In this document: positions 27,254 through 36,170 of the stretch, in pieces
How positions within the stretch are numbered: position 1 is the stretch's first letter
Layout of the letters: each line of letters starts with the position of its first letter
DNA from: Segetibacter koreensis DSM 18137
GTDB lineage: Bacteria > Bacteroidota > Bacteroidia > Chitinophagales > Chitinophagaceae
Reading direction: 5' to 3'
DNA: 64,000 bases
Assembly (NCBI RefSeq): GCF_000374045.1
Contig: NZ_KB893348.1
Span: forward strand, 124,001-188,000
Made by a program: the position numbers and the translations under genes
The notes under the pieces: generated by a model
What the model was told of the DNA's origin: nothing
Seen by the model: the letters and a program-made list of their open reading frames with translations, nothing else
Database searches by the model: none

Positions 27254-27593
27254 GCTTAATTTTTATGTGGAAAAAGTACTTTTCTTCTAAATATAAGCAA
27301 TAGCACCCGCTAATATAGAGGTAGTTTTAAAAGTTGTTATTAAAATGTCTTTGCAGATGTATGAAATTGTGATCCTAAGTATTAACATTCTCCTTAAGTT
27401 TTTTAACCATCCCGTTTCTTTTAGTATTGTAGTAACAACAAGAGCCGTATGAAGTCAGAAAATCGATCTTACTTACGGTAAATCTCATTTCCGATATTAG
27501 AAAGATTTGGTCGGGTTCTTTCACTTTCAACTATTAGGTTATAAATTTGTTGTTGTATGATAAATTGATTTAAAACATTTAAAACAAATAATT
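27254..27593. other. Intergenic region upstream of superoxide dismutase
   Basis: This stretch of 340 bases has no convincing gene. The only element I can name is a TAAATTTG box at 27542-27549, 44 bases before the superoxide dismutase start, which fits the -7 consensus on the plus strand; no TTG lies at the right distance upstream. Confidence 0.5.
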
Positions 27594-28202
27594 ATGGCAT
27601 TTACCTTACCGCAGTTGCCTTATGCACCCGATGCATTAGAGCCTTACATTGATGCCCAAACCATGCAGATTCACCATGGCAAACATCACCAGGCCTATAT
27701 TGACAATTTGAATAAAGCAATTGCAGGAACAGACAATGAGAACAAAAGCCTTGAAGAATTAATTGCATCTGCAGGTTCTATCTCTCCTGCTGTTCGTAAT
27801 AATGGTGGCGGACATTGGAACCATAGTTTTTTTTGGCAGATCCTTGGCCCTGCTGCTTCACAACAAGCTCCCACAGGTGCTCTGGCAGAAGCTATAAATG
27901 CAACTTTTGGTTCACTTGATGCTCTTAAAGAAAAGGTAAACACTGCAGGCGCTACACGATTTGGTAGCGGATGGGCATGGCTTATCTCAAGAGATGGAAA
28001 ATTGGAAGTTACTTCTACCCCTAACCAGGACAACCCTTTAATGGATGTTGCTGAGGTAAAAGGAAAGCCTATTTTAGGTATAGATGTTTGGGAACATGCT
28101 TACTATCTGAAATATCAAAACAGAAGACCGGAATATTTGGGGGCTATATGGAATGTAATTAACTGGAAAAAAGTTGCCGAAAACTTTGATGCGGCTAAAT
28201 AA
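27594..28202 (+). CDS. Fe/Mn superoxide dismutase
   Basis: This 202-residue enzyme turns superoxide into hydrogen peroxide and oxygen. Metal ligands are visible: His27 ([12 protein letters not shown]), a second His in [11 protein letters not shown], and Asp and His in IDVWEHAYY. No signal peptide is present, so it acts in the cytosol. GRNNG-type substitutions are absent and the sequence is typical ([28 protein letters not shown]). Choice between Fe, Mn or cambialistic use cannot be made from sequence alone. The glutathione peroxidase gene nearby may handle the product. Confidence 0.96.
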   Translation: MAFTLPQLPYAPDALEPYIDAQTMQIHHGKHHQAYIDNLNKAIAGTDNENKSLEELIASAGSISPAVRNNGGGHWNHSFFWQILGPAASQQAPTGALAEAINATFGSLDALKEKVNTAGATRFGSGWAWLISRDGKLEVTSTPNQDNPLMDVAEVKGKPILGIDVWEHAYYLKYQNRRPEYLGAIWNVINWKKVAENFDAAK

Positions 28203-28232
28203 AGTTTCTGTATAAACACATTATGTATAATT

Positions 28233-28264
28233 AAACCCTGGTAAAATTATCAGGGTTTGTTTTA
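28233..28264 (+). terminator. Rho-independent terminator after superoxide dismutase
   Basis: Stem AAACCCTG/CAGGGTTT with a 10-base loop, followed by GTTTTAA. It ends 12 bases before the next gene, so that lipoprotein gene has its promoter inside or is fed by read-through. Confidence 0.8.
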
Positions 28265-28276
28265 ATTATAATAAAG

Positions 28277-28876
28277 ATGAAAAAAAACAATTTTTTTGCT
28301 TTAATCACTATTACGGCACTTTTTGCATGTAATGGTGAAGCAAATAAAAAGGTCTTAATTATGGGTCGCGGTAGCATAACAGCCAATGGCAACGATGTAA
28401 CTATGAAAGAGGGCTCTGGTTATGCGGAAGAAACGGTTGAAGTAAACGGAGACAAACCAGTAACCTGGAATGTGACTACCCCGACCGGGAAAAATACCAT
28501 TAATATACCTGCAGATAAAGGTTTTTACATCCTAAATTTAAGGGCAGATACAATTGTCGGTAGCCAGCAAATTTTGGGAACGGATATTAGCAACAGCCGC
28601 ACCATTACCCAGGAGGAATTGAAGAAGAAAATTGATAGTCTTACCAAACTGACTACCGGCGCAAATATTACCCCAGGTAGTCATAATTATATGATTTTAC
28701 CAAATCAGTCTAAGAAAATATCAGACAATACTGGAGCTAGGGTGTTTGGTCCATTTACCAAAATACCGGGAACTTTAGAAGCCGATAAAAGTGGCAAAGC
28801 ACCAGAGATATATAAGTTTTACACCAACAGTGAAATGAGAGAGCTTATTGCCAATTTTAAGAAAATGACATATTAA
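28277..28876 (+). CDS. Lipoprotein of unknown function
   Basis: The 199-residue protein has a lipoprotein signal peptide with lipobox LFAC (Cys18). The mature part has alternating beta-like segments (VLIMGRGSITANG, EETVEVNGDKPVTWNVTTP, KGFYILNLRADTIVG) and a Lys-rich helix TQEELKKKIDSL. I do not recognise the family. It is bounded by terminators on both sides, so it forms its own unit behind the dismutase gene. Confidence 0.75.
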   Translation: MKKNNFFALITITALFACNGEANKKVLIMGRGSITANGNDVTMKEGSGYAEETVEVNGDKPVTWNVTTPTGKNTINIPADKGFYILNLRADTIVGSQQILGTDISNSRTITQEELKKKIDSLTKLTTGANITPGSHNYMILPNQSKKISDNTGARVFGPFTKIPGTLEADKSGKAPEIYKFYTNSEMRELIANFKKMTY

Positions 28877-28878
28877 TA

Positions 28879-28923
28879 AAAAGAGGCTATCTCAGAACTA
28901 AAATGGAGAGAAGCCTCTTTTTG
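28879..28923 (+). terminator. Rho-independent terminator after the lipoprotein gene
   Basis: Outer stem AAAGAGGCT/AGCCTCTTT encloses a 23-base interior with further partial pairing (CTATCTC against GAGAGAAG) and runs into TTTTT. Confidence 0.85.
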
Positions 28924-29022
28924 TGCGGACTACTTAACCTTCTTCTGCCTAAGCAAAAATTTAATGCTATTAAAAAATAGGTTTTCAGTCTTTATATTAT
29001 TTTTTGCTCAGTAATATTGGTT

Positions 29023-29054
29023 TTGCCTTTGATTTAATCGGTTGCCTACCTTTG
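29023..29054 (+). promoter_or_regulatory. Bacteroidota-type promoter of the glycosyltransferase gene
   Basis: TTG (29023-29025), 21 bases, TACCTTTG (29047-29054) fits the consensus. The ATG follows after only 7 bases, so the transcript is leaderless or nearly so. Confidence 0.72.
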
Positions 29055-29061
29055 TCTCAAT

Positions 29062-30180
29062 ATGCGCATTGCAGTCGATTCGAGAATTTTTCAAAAAGAT
29101 GAGGTACAAAATTCTTTTATAAAAGAAATTTTTTTCAGGCTTGCAAATCATTATTCTGAACATCTTTTTATTTTTTTGTTTGACAAGCCAATTGATAGTC
29201 TGCCTGCTTTACCTGAGAATGTTACTCCAGTTATTATAACACCCGCGCCTTCAAACCTTTTATCATATAAATGGTGGTACGATTTTAAAGTTCCTCGCGC
29301 CTTGAAAAAGTGTAAGGCGGATGTTTTTGTTGGGGCTTCCGGCTTGTGCAGTGTAACACCTTCAATACCCCAGGTGTTGATGGTAAGTGATCTTTCATTT
29401 CTTCATTATCCTGCTTTTTTCCCAAAAGAAAACTTGTCATTTTATAAAAAGTTTACTCCGGTCTTTTTAAAAAAAGCTATTGCAGTTGCTACGTTTACTG
29501 ACTTTGTAAAAAAAGAGATTACTGGTACATACCCAGTACCAGAAGAGAAGATTACCGTAATTGATATTGCTGCCGATAATTCTCTTAAACCTGTGTTGTG
29601 GGAAGAAAGGGAAAAGGTAAAAGAGGAGTACGCTAAAGGGTGCGAGTATTTTGTTTTTAATAGCGGTCTCAATCCCCGCAGAAACCTGGTAAATTTATTA
29701 AAAGCCTTTTCCATTTTTAAGAAATGGCAAAAGTCAAATATGAAATTGCTTGTCACAATTCATCGTGAAGAATATAAAGATCAGTTAGAGAAATTAAATA
29801 CGTATAAGTACAAAAACGAAGTAATTCTTGCAAACAATCTTTCGAAGGACCAGTTGGCAATAGTTAAGGCAAGTGCCTATGCTATGATTTTTCCCTCTTC
29901 ATATGAAGGGTTTGATGTAGCTGTTTTGGAAGCAATGAAAAGTGAAGTACCGGTAATAACATCAGCAGGAAGCAGTATGGCAGAGACAGCTGGTGAAGCT
30001 GCTTTTTTTGCCGACATAAAAGATCCTAATGAAATTGCCGATCAAATGAAACGTGTTTTTAAAGATGAACAGCTCCGCAACAAAATGATAGTGGCAGGAA
30101 AAGAACGTGCAAAGATGTTTAGCTGGGATAAAACGATTACGCTCACGTGGCAGCTTATTCAGCAGGCAGTTTCCAAATAA
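29062..30180 (+). CDS. GT4-like (group 1) glycosyltransferase
   Basis: This 372-residue cytosolic GT-B glycosyltransferase shows the C-terminal Rossmann domain with EYFVFNSGLNPRRNLVNLLKAF, a nucleotide-sugar segment ILANNLSKDQLAIVKASAYAM, and the family signature PSSYEGFDVAVLEAMKSEVPV, with the donor-binding Glu residues. The N-terminal domain starts MRIAVDSRIFQKDEV and contains ADVFVGASGLCS. Acceptor and sugar are unknown; it stands alone, not in a polysaccharide cluster. Confidence 0.9.
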   Translation: MRIAVDSRIFQKDEVQNSFIKEIFFRLANHYSEHLFIFLFDKPIDSLPALPENVTPVIITPAPSNLLSYKWWYDFKVPRALKKCKADVFVGASGLCSVTPSIPQVLMVSDLSFLHYPAFFPKENLSFYKKFTPVFLKKAIAVATFTDFVKKEITGTYPVPEEKITVIDIAADNSLKPVLWEEREKVKEEYAKGCEYFVFNSGLNPRRNLVNLLKAFSIFKKWQKSNMKLLVTIHREEYKDQLEKLNTYKYKNEVILANNLSKDQLAIVKASAYAMIFPSSYEGFDVAVLEAMKSEVPVITSAGSSMAETAGEAAFFADIKDPNEIADQMKRVFKDEQLRNKMIVAGKERAKMFSWDKTITLTWQLIQQAVSK

Positions 30181-30188
30181 ATCTCCCT

Positions 30189-30196
30189 TACTTTTG
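30189..30196 (+). promoter_or_regulatory. Possible -7 box upstream of gldC
   Basis: TACTTTTG matches TAnnTTTG, 45 bases before the gldC ATG. No TTG is present at the ideal -33 distance. Confidence 0.45.
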
Positions 30197-30241
30197 TGAG
30201 GTTAAAATGTAATTAAATTTAGTAAAGTTAATATAACAGAA

Positions 30242-30592
30242 ATGCAAAACAGCACAATTACAATTGATGTTCAGCTAGATCACGATAAAGTTCCGCAACA
30301 AATCTCATGGCGTGCCTCTGACAGTACTGCTGATGCAGCTCAGAGAGCTAAGGCAATGATGATATCTTTTTGGGATGGTGCGGATAAATCTGCCCTTCGC
30401 ATTGACTTATGGACAAAAGATATGATGGTTGATGAGATGGCTGATTTTTTTTACCAGACGATAACTACAATGGGCGATACTTACGAACGCGCTACTCAAA
30501 ATAAAGATTTGGCACAGCAAATGAAAAATTTTGCGAAGGATTTTTATACCAAATTCAGAGAATCGCAACTCCAGACAAATAAGCTGGTGTAG
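30242..30592 (+). CDS. gldC: Gliding motility protein GldC
   Basis: The 116-residue protein matches GldC along its length: ITIDVQLDHDKVPQQISWRASD, AKAMMISFWDG, the strongly conserved LRIDLWTKDMMVDEMADFF, and MGDTYERAT. GldC is a cytosolic protein that associates with GldB and the gliding/T9SS system in Bacteroidota; its exact action is unclear. No other gld gene is adjacent, while porG lies 6 kb away. Confidence 0.9.
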   Translation: MQNSTITIDVQLDHDKVPQQISWRASDSTADAAQRAKAMMISFWDGADKSALRIDLWTKDMMVDEMADFFYQTITTMGDTYERATQNKDLAQQMKNFAKDFYTKFRESQLQTNKLV

Positions 30593-30650
30593 CGGAAATG
30601 AAGGCATATCAGGGTTGGAAAATGTGCATTTTAAACATCAAACAAAACAT

Positions 30651-31103
30651 ATGGGTCTCGAACAAAATGTAATGGCAGAGATGAAAGATGCCATGAAAGC
30701 CAAGAATGAAGCTGCTTTGCGCGGTTTAAGAGCAATAAAAGCAGCCATAATTATCGCAAAAACTTCCGAAGGAGCAGGTGGTGAACTCAAAGAAGAAGAC
30801 GAAACAAAGCTTTTACAAAAACTTGTTAAGCAACGGCGAGACAGCCTTGAAATTTTCAAAAATCAAAACCGCGAGGACCTGGCCCAGAAAGAGCAGGAAG
30901 AAATAAGTGTGATAAAAAAGTTTTTGCCAAAACAAATGACCGGAGAGGAGCTGAGAACAGAAGTATCTAAAATAATTTCAGAGGTAGGAGCGAGTTCGCC
31001 GGCCGACATGGGTAAAGTAATGGCAGTAGCCTCAAAGCAGCTTGCAGGCAAGGCAGAAGGCAAAGCTATTTCTACTACCGTAAAGGAATTGCTTTCCAAG
31101 TAG
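30651..31103 (+). CDS. GatB/YqeY domain protein
   Basis: The ATG at 30651 is chosen because MGLEQNVMAEMKDAMKAKN is the family N-terminus; the frame stays open upstream into gldC without homology. The 150-residue helical YqeY protein carries KEEDETKLLQKLVKQRRDSLEIF, REDLAQKEQEEISVIKKFLPKQMT and PADMGKVMAVASKQLAGKAEGK. The domain is related to the tRNA-binding tail of GatB amidotransferase; its cellular role is not settled. Confidence 0.92.
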   Translation: MGLEQNVMAEMKDAMKAKNEAALRGLRAIKAAIIIAKTSEGAGGELKEEDETKLLQKLVKQRRDSLEIFKNQNREDLAQKEQEEISVIKKFLPKQMTGEELRTEVSKIISEVGASSPADMGKVMAVASKQLAGKAEGKAISTTVKELLSK

Positions 31104-31264
31104 GCTAATGTGTTTTAATTTGTCAAATGTATCGGTGCCGATTTTTTTATCCTTCTACTAGAGTTAGTTTAAGTTGTTTTTTAGGAGTTTTTCAAGTGTG
31201 CAATAGGGGGGCAAGCTATTGCTGTTGTCAAATTGATTAGAAAGTTATTTATATTTTTTTAGAT

Positions 31265-31798
31265 ATGGTCATTGATCTGATTTTCATAATGTTGATGATT
31301 CTTGCCGTATTTAAAGGAATAAGCAAGGGATTTATTGTAGCGGTATTTTCCTTGCTTGCTTTTATTGTGGGTCTGGCAGCCGCGCTCAAACTGTCAGCAA
31401 CAGTTGCAAAACATTTACACGATAAAATGAATATTGGTGGATATTGGCTTCCGGTTCTTTCTTTTGCACTTGTTTTTATAGTTGTAGCATTTTTAATAAG
31501 ATTTGTGGCGGGTGTTATAAAAAAGGCAGTAAGCATTGCTTTTTTAGGGTGGATTGATTCTGTAGCAGGAATGCTGTTATATGCAATTATTTATCTTTTG
31601 TGTTTTAGCGTCATTTTGTTTTTTAGCACCCGTATTCATCTCATAACTCCCAATGTTCAGGCAGCTTCAAAAACTTATTTCTTTATCGAGCCGCTGGGGC
31701 CTAAAGTAATTGGTGCATTAGGCAAATTTTTACCTTTTTTTAACCACATGTTCACCGATCTCAGCCATTTTTTTGAGGAGGTTTCGAAGAAGGTATAA
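31265..31798 (+). CDS. cvpA: CvpA-family inner-membrane protein
   Basis: The 177-residue protein has four hydrophobic helices typical of CvpA: VIDLIFIMLMILAVFKGISK, the conserved GFIVAVFSLLAFIVGLAAAL, WLPVLSFALVFIVVAFLIRFV and GWIDSVAGMLLYAIIYLL. CvpA was named from colicin V production and is linked to envelope integrity. It lies by itself between yqeY and the hydrolase gene. Confidence 0.88.
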   Translation: MVIDLIFIMLMILAVFKGISKGFIVAVFSLLAFIVGLAAALKLSATVAKHLHDKMNIGGYWLPVLSFALVFIVVAFLIRFVAGVIKKAVSIAFLGWIDSVAGMLLYAIIYLLCFSVILFFSTRIHLITPNVQAASKTYFFIEPLGPKVIGALGKFLPFFNHMFTDLSHFFEEVSKKV

Positions 31799-31954
31799 AG
31801 TGCCGGTACTACATTTTTGCGACTTTTAGAGTATTTTAGCGTTAGCATCTAATTAACTGTTTTGATTATGTTTGTATTAATCAAAACAATCTTTGGTATT
31901 AATTGCGTTTATTTGTAGAAATAAGATTGTTTTGCCAATATACTATAACTGCAG

Positions 31955-32734
31955 ATGAAATACGAAATCAAACAACAGGATAAATTTAAGTTTATAGAAG
32001 TCGGTGAAGGAGAACCTTTGGTCCTTCTGCATGGATTGTTTGGTGCATTAAGTAATTTTAAAGACCTGATAGAACATTTTAAGAACAGTTATAAAGTAAT
32101 TGTACCCATGCTCCCCCTGTTTGAATTAGACATTTTTCATACTACTGTGGGAGGACTGGCCAAATTTGTTCACCGTTTTCTCGAGGCTCGCGGCTATACC
32201 AATGTTCACCTGCTCGGCAATTCCTTAGGTGGCCATGTTGCGCTCGTCTACATTTTAAAACATCCTGAGAGAATTAAAACATTAACTCTTACCGGCAGTT
32301 CCGGCCTTTTTGAAAGTGGCATGGGAGATAGCTATCCAAAACGGGGAGATAAAGAATACATTCGTAAGAAATCTCAACTTACTTTTTATGATCCTGCAAA
32401 TGCAACAGATGAGCTGGTAAACGAAGTATTTGAAATAACAAACAACCGAATAAAAGTCATTAAAATAATTGCGTTAGCCAAAAGTGCTATTCGCAACAAC
32501 CTTGGAGAAGAATTAAATCGCATTAAACAACCTACCTGTCTCATTTGGGGAAATAACGATACCATAACCCCTCCTTTTGTAGCTAAGGAATTTAACAGGC
32601 TTATCCCAAACAGTGAGGTACATTTTATAGATAAATGCGGTCATGCTCCTATGATGGAAGTGCCGTCAGAATTTAATGTTATACTTGAACAGTTTTTAAG
32701 TAAAAACAGGCAACCAGCAGCTATTCTGGCGTAA
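31955..32734 (+). CDS. Alpha/beta-fold hydrolase
   Basis: A 259-residue cytosolic hydrolase with the complete catalytic triad: nucleophile Ser90 in GNSLGGH, Asp in LIWGNNDTITPP and His in KCGHAPMMEVP. The oxyanion-hole HG is in LVLLHGLFGAL. The substrate is unknown. It begins a run of same-strand genes leading into the envelope supercluster; this gene is 36 bases from the CBS gene, so the two are likely co-transcribed. Confidence 0.9.
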   Translation: MKYEIKQQDKFKFIEVGEGEPLVLLHGLFGALSNFKDLIEHFKNSYKVIVPMLPLFELDIFHTTVGGLAKFVHRFLEARGYTNVHLLGNSLGGHVALVYILKHPERIKTLTLTGSSGLFESGMGDSYPKRGDKEYIRKKSQLTFYDPANATDELVNEVFEITNNRIKVIKIIALAKSAIRNNLGEELNRIKQPTCLIWGNNDTITPPFVAKEFNRLIPNSEVHFIDKCGHAPMMEVPSEFNVILEQFLSKNRQPAAILA

Positions 32735-32770
32735 AGTTTGCCTTATTAATTAAAAACAAGGGACCTTTGA

Positions 32771-33430
32771 ATGTTAGCAAATCAATTAATAACCGATCAT
32801 TATCCTACAGTTGAGCCTGATGATAGAATTTTCACTGCCCTGCAGTTGATGGAAGACTTTGATATTCTTCATATTGCTGTGGTTACGGGTAACAAGTATC
32901 TGGGCCTTATCAGTAAAGATGATCTGCTTGATGCTGATGACGGTGCTGCCATAAAAATACTTTCTAACAATTTGCTTCAAAAATCGATCAAGTCTAACGA
33001 GCATTTTCTTTCTGCGCTTAAACTGGCTTCTCAATACGCTCTTTCCATAGTACCTGTAGTCAATAACGAACAGGAGTGGGTAGGGGCAATTCCGTATGTT
33101 GAATTATTAAAGGCTTCGGCAAAGTTTACAGGCGCCGAAGAACCTGGAGCTGTAATCGTGCTTGAGATGGAGCGAAAAAGTTATTCTTTTGGTGAGATAA
33201 GCCGCCTGGTAGAAACAAATGATGCTTACATAACCCAGTTTAATACTTTATTTGAAACCGAAACAGGTCTTTTAGTAGCAACGATAAAAATTAATAAATT
33301 AGAAGTTTCTGATATTCTTGCCACTTTTCAACGCTATGAATATAATATCAGGTATTTTATAGGTGAAGAACATTATGAAAATGAGCTTCGATACAATTAT
33401 GACAATTTAATGTCTTATTTGAAAGTGTGA
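32771..33430 (+). CDS. CBS-domain protein
   Basis: The 219-residue protein has a tandem CBS pair over residues 1-120 (NQLITDHYPTVEPDDRIFTAL, HIAVVTGNKYLGLISKDDLLD, then ALSIVPVVNNEQEWVGAIPY) and a C-terminal ACT-like part (GAVIVLEMERKSYSFGEIS). CBS pairs bind adenine nucleotides and act as energy or ligand sensors. This type of gene stands close to nadK in many Bacteroidota (from memory, not checked), which might mean nucleotide sensing in that pathway. Confidence 0.88.
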   Translation: MLANQLITDHYPTVEPDDRIFTALQLMEDFDILHIAVVTGNKYLGLISKDDLLDADDGAAIKILSNNLLQKSIKSNEHFLSALKLASQYALSIVPVVNNEQEWVGAIPYVELLKASAKFTGAEEPGAVIVLEMERKSYSFGEISRLVETNDAYITQFNTLFETETGLLVATIKINKLEVSDILATFQRYEYNIRYFIGEEHYENELRYNYDNLMSYLKV

Positions 33431-33549
33431 ACCTCAGCACGGCTTAACGCAGATTAAAATTCAATTTGTTAATATAATCGCCTAACAAATTTTATTAATA
33501 TTACCTTTCTACATTTACAATATAAACAAACCCCCGGGATTGACTTGTA

Positions 33550-35001
33550 ATGCAAAATTTATGCAGGATACTGTTTTTATTAGTGATTTCTAGTTTTTCA
33601 GCAATACGCAGCTATTCACAATTGATTGAAAAAGCGCCTCCATCTCCCGTAACTGTTATTGCTCCACCCTCTGATACTGTTAATGCATTAATTAGCATTT
33701 CTGATATTATAATAACCGGTTACAAAAAAACCAAACCTTACATAATTCAAAGGGAAGTTCCCTTTAAAAAGGGGGAGTACCTTCTATACAGCAAACTTCA
33801 CGAAAAGCTGAGCCTCTGTAAGCAACAATTAATGAATACCACTCTTTTTGTTGATGTGGATGTAAAACCTGTTGCTCTTGATAGTAGTCATATTTTTATT
33901 TTTATTGATGTAAAGGAACGGTGGTATCTTTTTCCCATTCCCTACTTTAAAATTGTCAGCCGCAACTTCAATACCTGGTGGGTCGAAGAAGATCATAATT
34001 TCAACAGAGTAGAGTACGGACTGAAGTTTATGCAAAACAACGTTAGCGGCAGAAACGACCACCTGAATTTGTGGTTTATTTCAGGGTTTACACAACAATT
34101 CTCTCTTCGCTATGATAATCCAAACATTGATAACAAACTCAAACATGGAATAAACATTGGGTTTGGCTTTAGACGCAACCGCGAATTAAATTATGGAATG
34201 GATTCAACGAAGCCAAACAAGATAGGGTTTGTAAAACAAGATAACCGTTTTATAATCAAACAAAATTATGTTGATTTCGCCTATACCTATAGACCGGCTA
34301 TTCGAACAAGGCATACAATTAAAGCCTCTTACGCCAGTATTGGTATCGATGACCTCGTTTTAAAATTAAACCCTAATTATCTGGCTTCCCAAGCTAAAAG
34401 ATTAAGATACGCTGATCTTAGTTACAACTTGTCTTACAGCAATTTAGATTACATCCCCTATCCATTAAAAGGTTTTGCGGGCGACGCAACCATTTATAAA
34501 CGGTTTGGAAAAAACGCCAATATGTGGCAACTAAGCGGAAGGGGTAATTATAATATAAAATTCTCCCCTACTTCATTCATCCAGCTACAGGCAACGGGAC
34601 TACTTCGTTTTCCTTTTAACCAACCTTATATATCTAATGGCCTTATGGGCTCAACCGACTTTTACATGCGGGGTTTAGAATATTACGTTATTGAGGGGGT
34701 TGCTGGTGGAGTAGCACGTGCAACAGTAAAAAAGGAAATACTGTCTTTTAACCTTCGAAATCCTATAGCCAGCAAGACGTATGATAAGATTCCTTTTCGT
34801 GTTTTTTTAAAAGGTTATGTCGATCTTGGCTATTCATATACGCCTAACTATGGTATTAGCAGGCTTAACAACAGGCTCCTTCGCACCTGGGGTGCAGGTA
34901 TAGATATCGTTACTTTTTATGATATTGTCTTAAGATTCGAATATAGCTTTAATCAACTAGGAGACCAGGGGCTCTTTTTTCATACTCAGAACGATTGGTA
35001 G
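33550..35001 (+). CDS. Omp85-like (BamA/TamA family) outer-membrane protein
   Basis: The 483-residue protein has a signal peptide (to SYSQ, residue 24) followed by one POTRA-like domain (ISDIIITGYKKTKPYIIQRE, FKKGEYLLYSKLHEKL, LFVDVDVKPVALDSSHIFI) and a C-terminal barrel. It is far shorter than BamA, with a single POTRA. It is likely a protein-insertion or lipid-related accessory barrel. It lies upstream of nadK in the same direction as bamA. Confidence 0.8.
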   Translation: MQNLCRILFLLVISSFSAIRSYSQLIEKAPPSPVTVIAPPSDTVNALISISDIIITGYKKTKPYIIQREVPFKKGEYLLYSKLHEKLSLCKQQLMNTTLFVDVDVKPVALDSSHIFIFIDVKERWYLFPIPYFKIVSRNFNTWWVEEDHNFNRVEYGLKFMQNNVSGRNDHLNLWFISGFTQQFSLRYDNPNIDNKLKHGINIGFGFRRNRELNYGMDSTKPNKIGFVKQDNRFIIKQNYVDFAYTYRPAIRTRHTIKASYASIGIDDLVLKLNPNYLASQAKRLRYADLSYNLSYSNLDYIPYPLKGFAGDATIYKRFGKNANMWQLSGRGNYNIKFSPTSFIQLQATGLLRFPFNQPYISNGLMGSTDFYMRGLEYYVIEGVAGGVARATVKKEILSFNLRNPIASKTYDKIPFRVFLKGYVDLGYSYTPNYGISRLNNRLLRTWGAGIDIVTFYDIVLRFEYSFNQLGDQGLFFHTQNDW

Positions 35002-35090
35002 ATTAAACAATTCTCTTTTCCTGTTGTCATAATCCAGAAATGTCAAAAGCAGATTTTGTTAGCGGGCAAAAAACATCTGTGAATCTTTTG

Positions 35091-35121
35091 TTGCGTCGCA
35101 CTCTTGTGCATAATACCTTTG
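35091..35121 (+). promoter_or_regulatory. Bacteroidota-type promoter of the nadK-porG unit
   Basis: TTG (35091-35093), 20 bases, TACCTTTG (35114-35121) is a full consensus match. It gives a leader of about 100 bases before nadK. Confidence 0.75.
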
Positions 35122-35227
35122 GGCGGCAATCTTTTATTATTCAAATAGCTGGTATTATAAACGATTGCTTTCTTTTACTGCTGTAACACTTATTAGTAAC
35201 TTTAAAATTGCATACTAATTCATTTCC

Positions 35228-36109
35228 ATGAAAGTAGCTATATATAGCCGCGGCCTCGACCCTGACCAGGAAGTGCAGCTGCTTACCTTGCTTGAGGAGC
35301 TCAGAAGGCATCGCATCCAGGCATGCTTGCATAAATCACTCGTTGGCCCTCATTCCGCAGTAAGTATGCTTCCCAGAGATTTTTCTGTATTCTCCCGGCA
35401 TGAAGACCTTAACTCAAGTATAGATTGCATTATAAGTTTTGGTGGTGACGGTACCATGCTTGACTCCGCCACCCTGGTCCGCAATAAAAAAATACCTATT
35501 ATGGGTATCAATTTCGGGCGACTTGGTTTTTTAGCAAGTATAAGTAAAGGTGAGCTTACCCTTGCAGTAGAGGCCCTCGCCAGTGGAAGATATATTATAG
35601 AAGAAAGAACGTTACTGCACTTAGACTCCAGTATCCCTTTATTTGGCGACGCCCCGTTTGCACTAAACGAATTTGCAATTCACAAACGCGACGTTTCTCC
35701 AATGATAAAAATTCATACTTATCTAAACGGCGAATTTTTAAACAGCTATTGGGCAGACGGAATAATTGTTTCAACACCTACTGGGTCAACAGGATATAAC
35801 ATGAGTTGTAATGGCCCTATTCTTTTTCCCGATAGTGCCAGTTTTGTAATAACACCAGTCGCACCTCACAATTTAAACGTTCGTCCGATCGTTATACCTG
35901 ACAGCAATATCATCAGTTTTGAAGTAGAAGGGCGCACCGACGAATTTATTTGTACAATGGATTCGCGCCGCGAAATAGTTGAAAATGACATACAGTTGGC
36001 CGTAAAAAAAGAAGATTTTGAGATTTCCCTTCTTGTGTTAAATGAAAATACTTTTCTGTCAACTCTTAGAGAAAAGTTAACTTGGGGCTTCGATAAAAGA
36101 AATAAATAG
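35228..36109 (+). CDS. nadK: NAD kinase
   Basis: The 293-residue enzyme phosphorylates NAD to NADP in the cytosol. The catalytic GGDG motif is at residues 72-75 (CIISFGGDGTMLDSA). Others are IMGINFGRLGFLASI, ALNEFAIHKRD (NE/D motif) and the ADGIIVSTPTGSTGY loop, with the C-terminal PVAPHNLNVRPIV. The length is normal. Confidence 0.96.
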   Translation: MKVAIYSRGLDPDQEVQLLTLLEELRRHRIQACLHKSLVGPHSAVSMLPRDFSVFSRHEDLNSSIDCIISFGGDGTMLDSATLVRNKKIPIMGINFGRLGFLASISKGELTLAVEALASGRYIIEERTLLHLDSSIPLFGDAPFALNEFAIHKRDVSPMIKIHTYLNGEFLNSYWADGIIVSTPTGSTGYNMSCNGPILFPDSASFVITPVAPHNLNVRPIVIPDSNIISFEVEGRTDEFICTMDSRREIVENDIQLAVKKEDFEISLLVLNENTFLSTLREKLTWGFDKRNK

Positions 36110-36170
36110 CTAATTTGAAAGAAAATCGATTTTTTTGTAATAATAAAAATGGTGTTCTGCACTGATTAGT

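Noticed and set aside
31120-31150. Hairpin TCGGTGCCGA followed by T-run after yqeY as terminator
   Set aside because: The loop would be only two bases, too small for a stable hairpin; the real end of this transcript is unclear.
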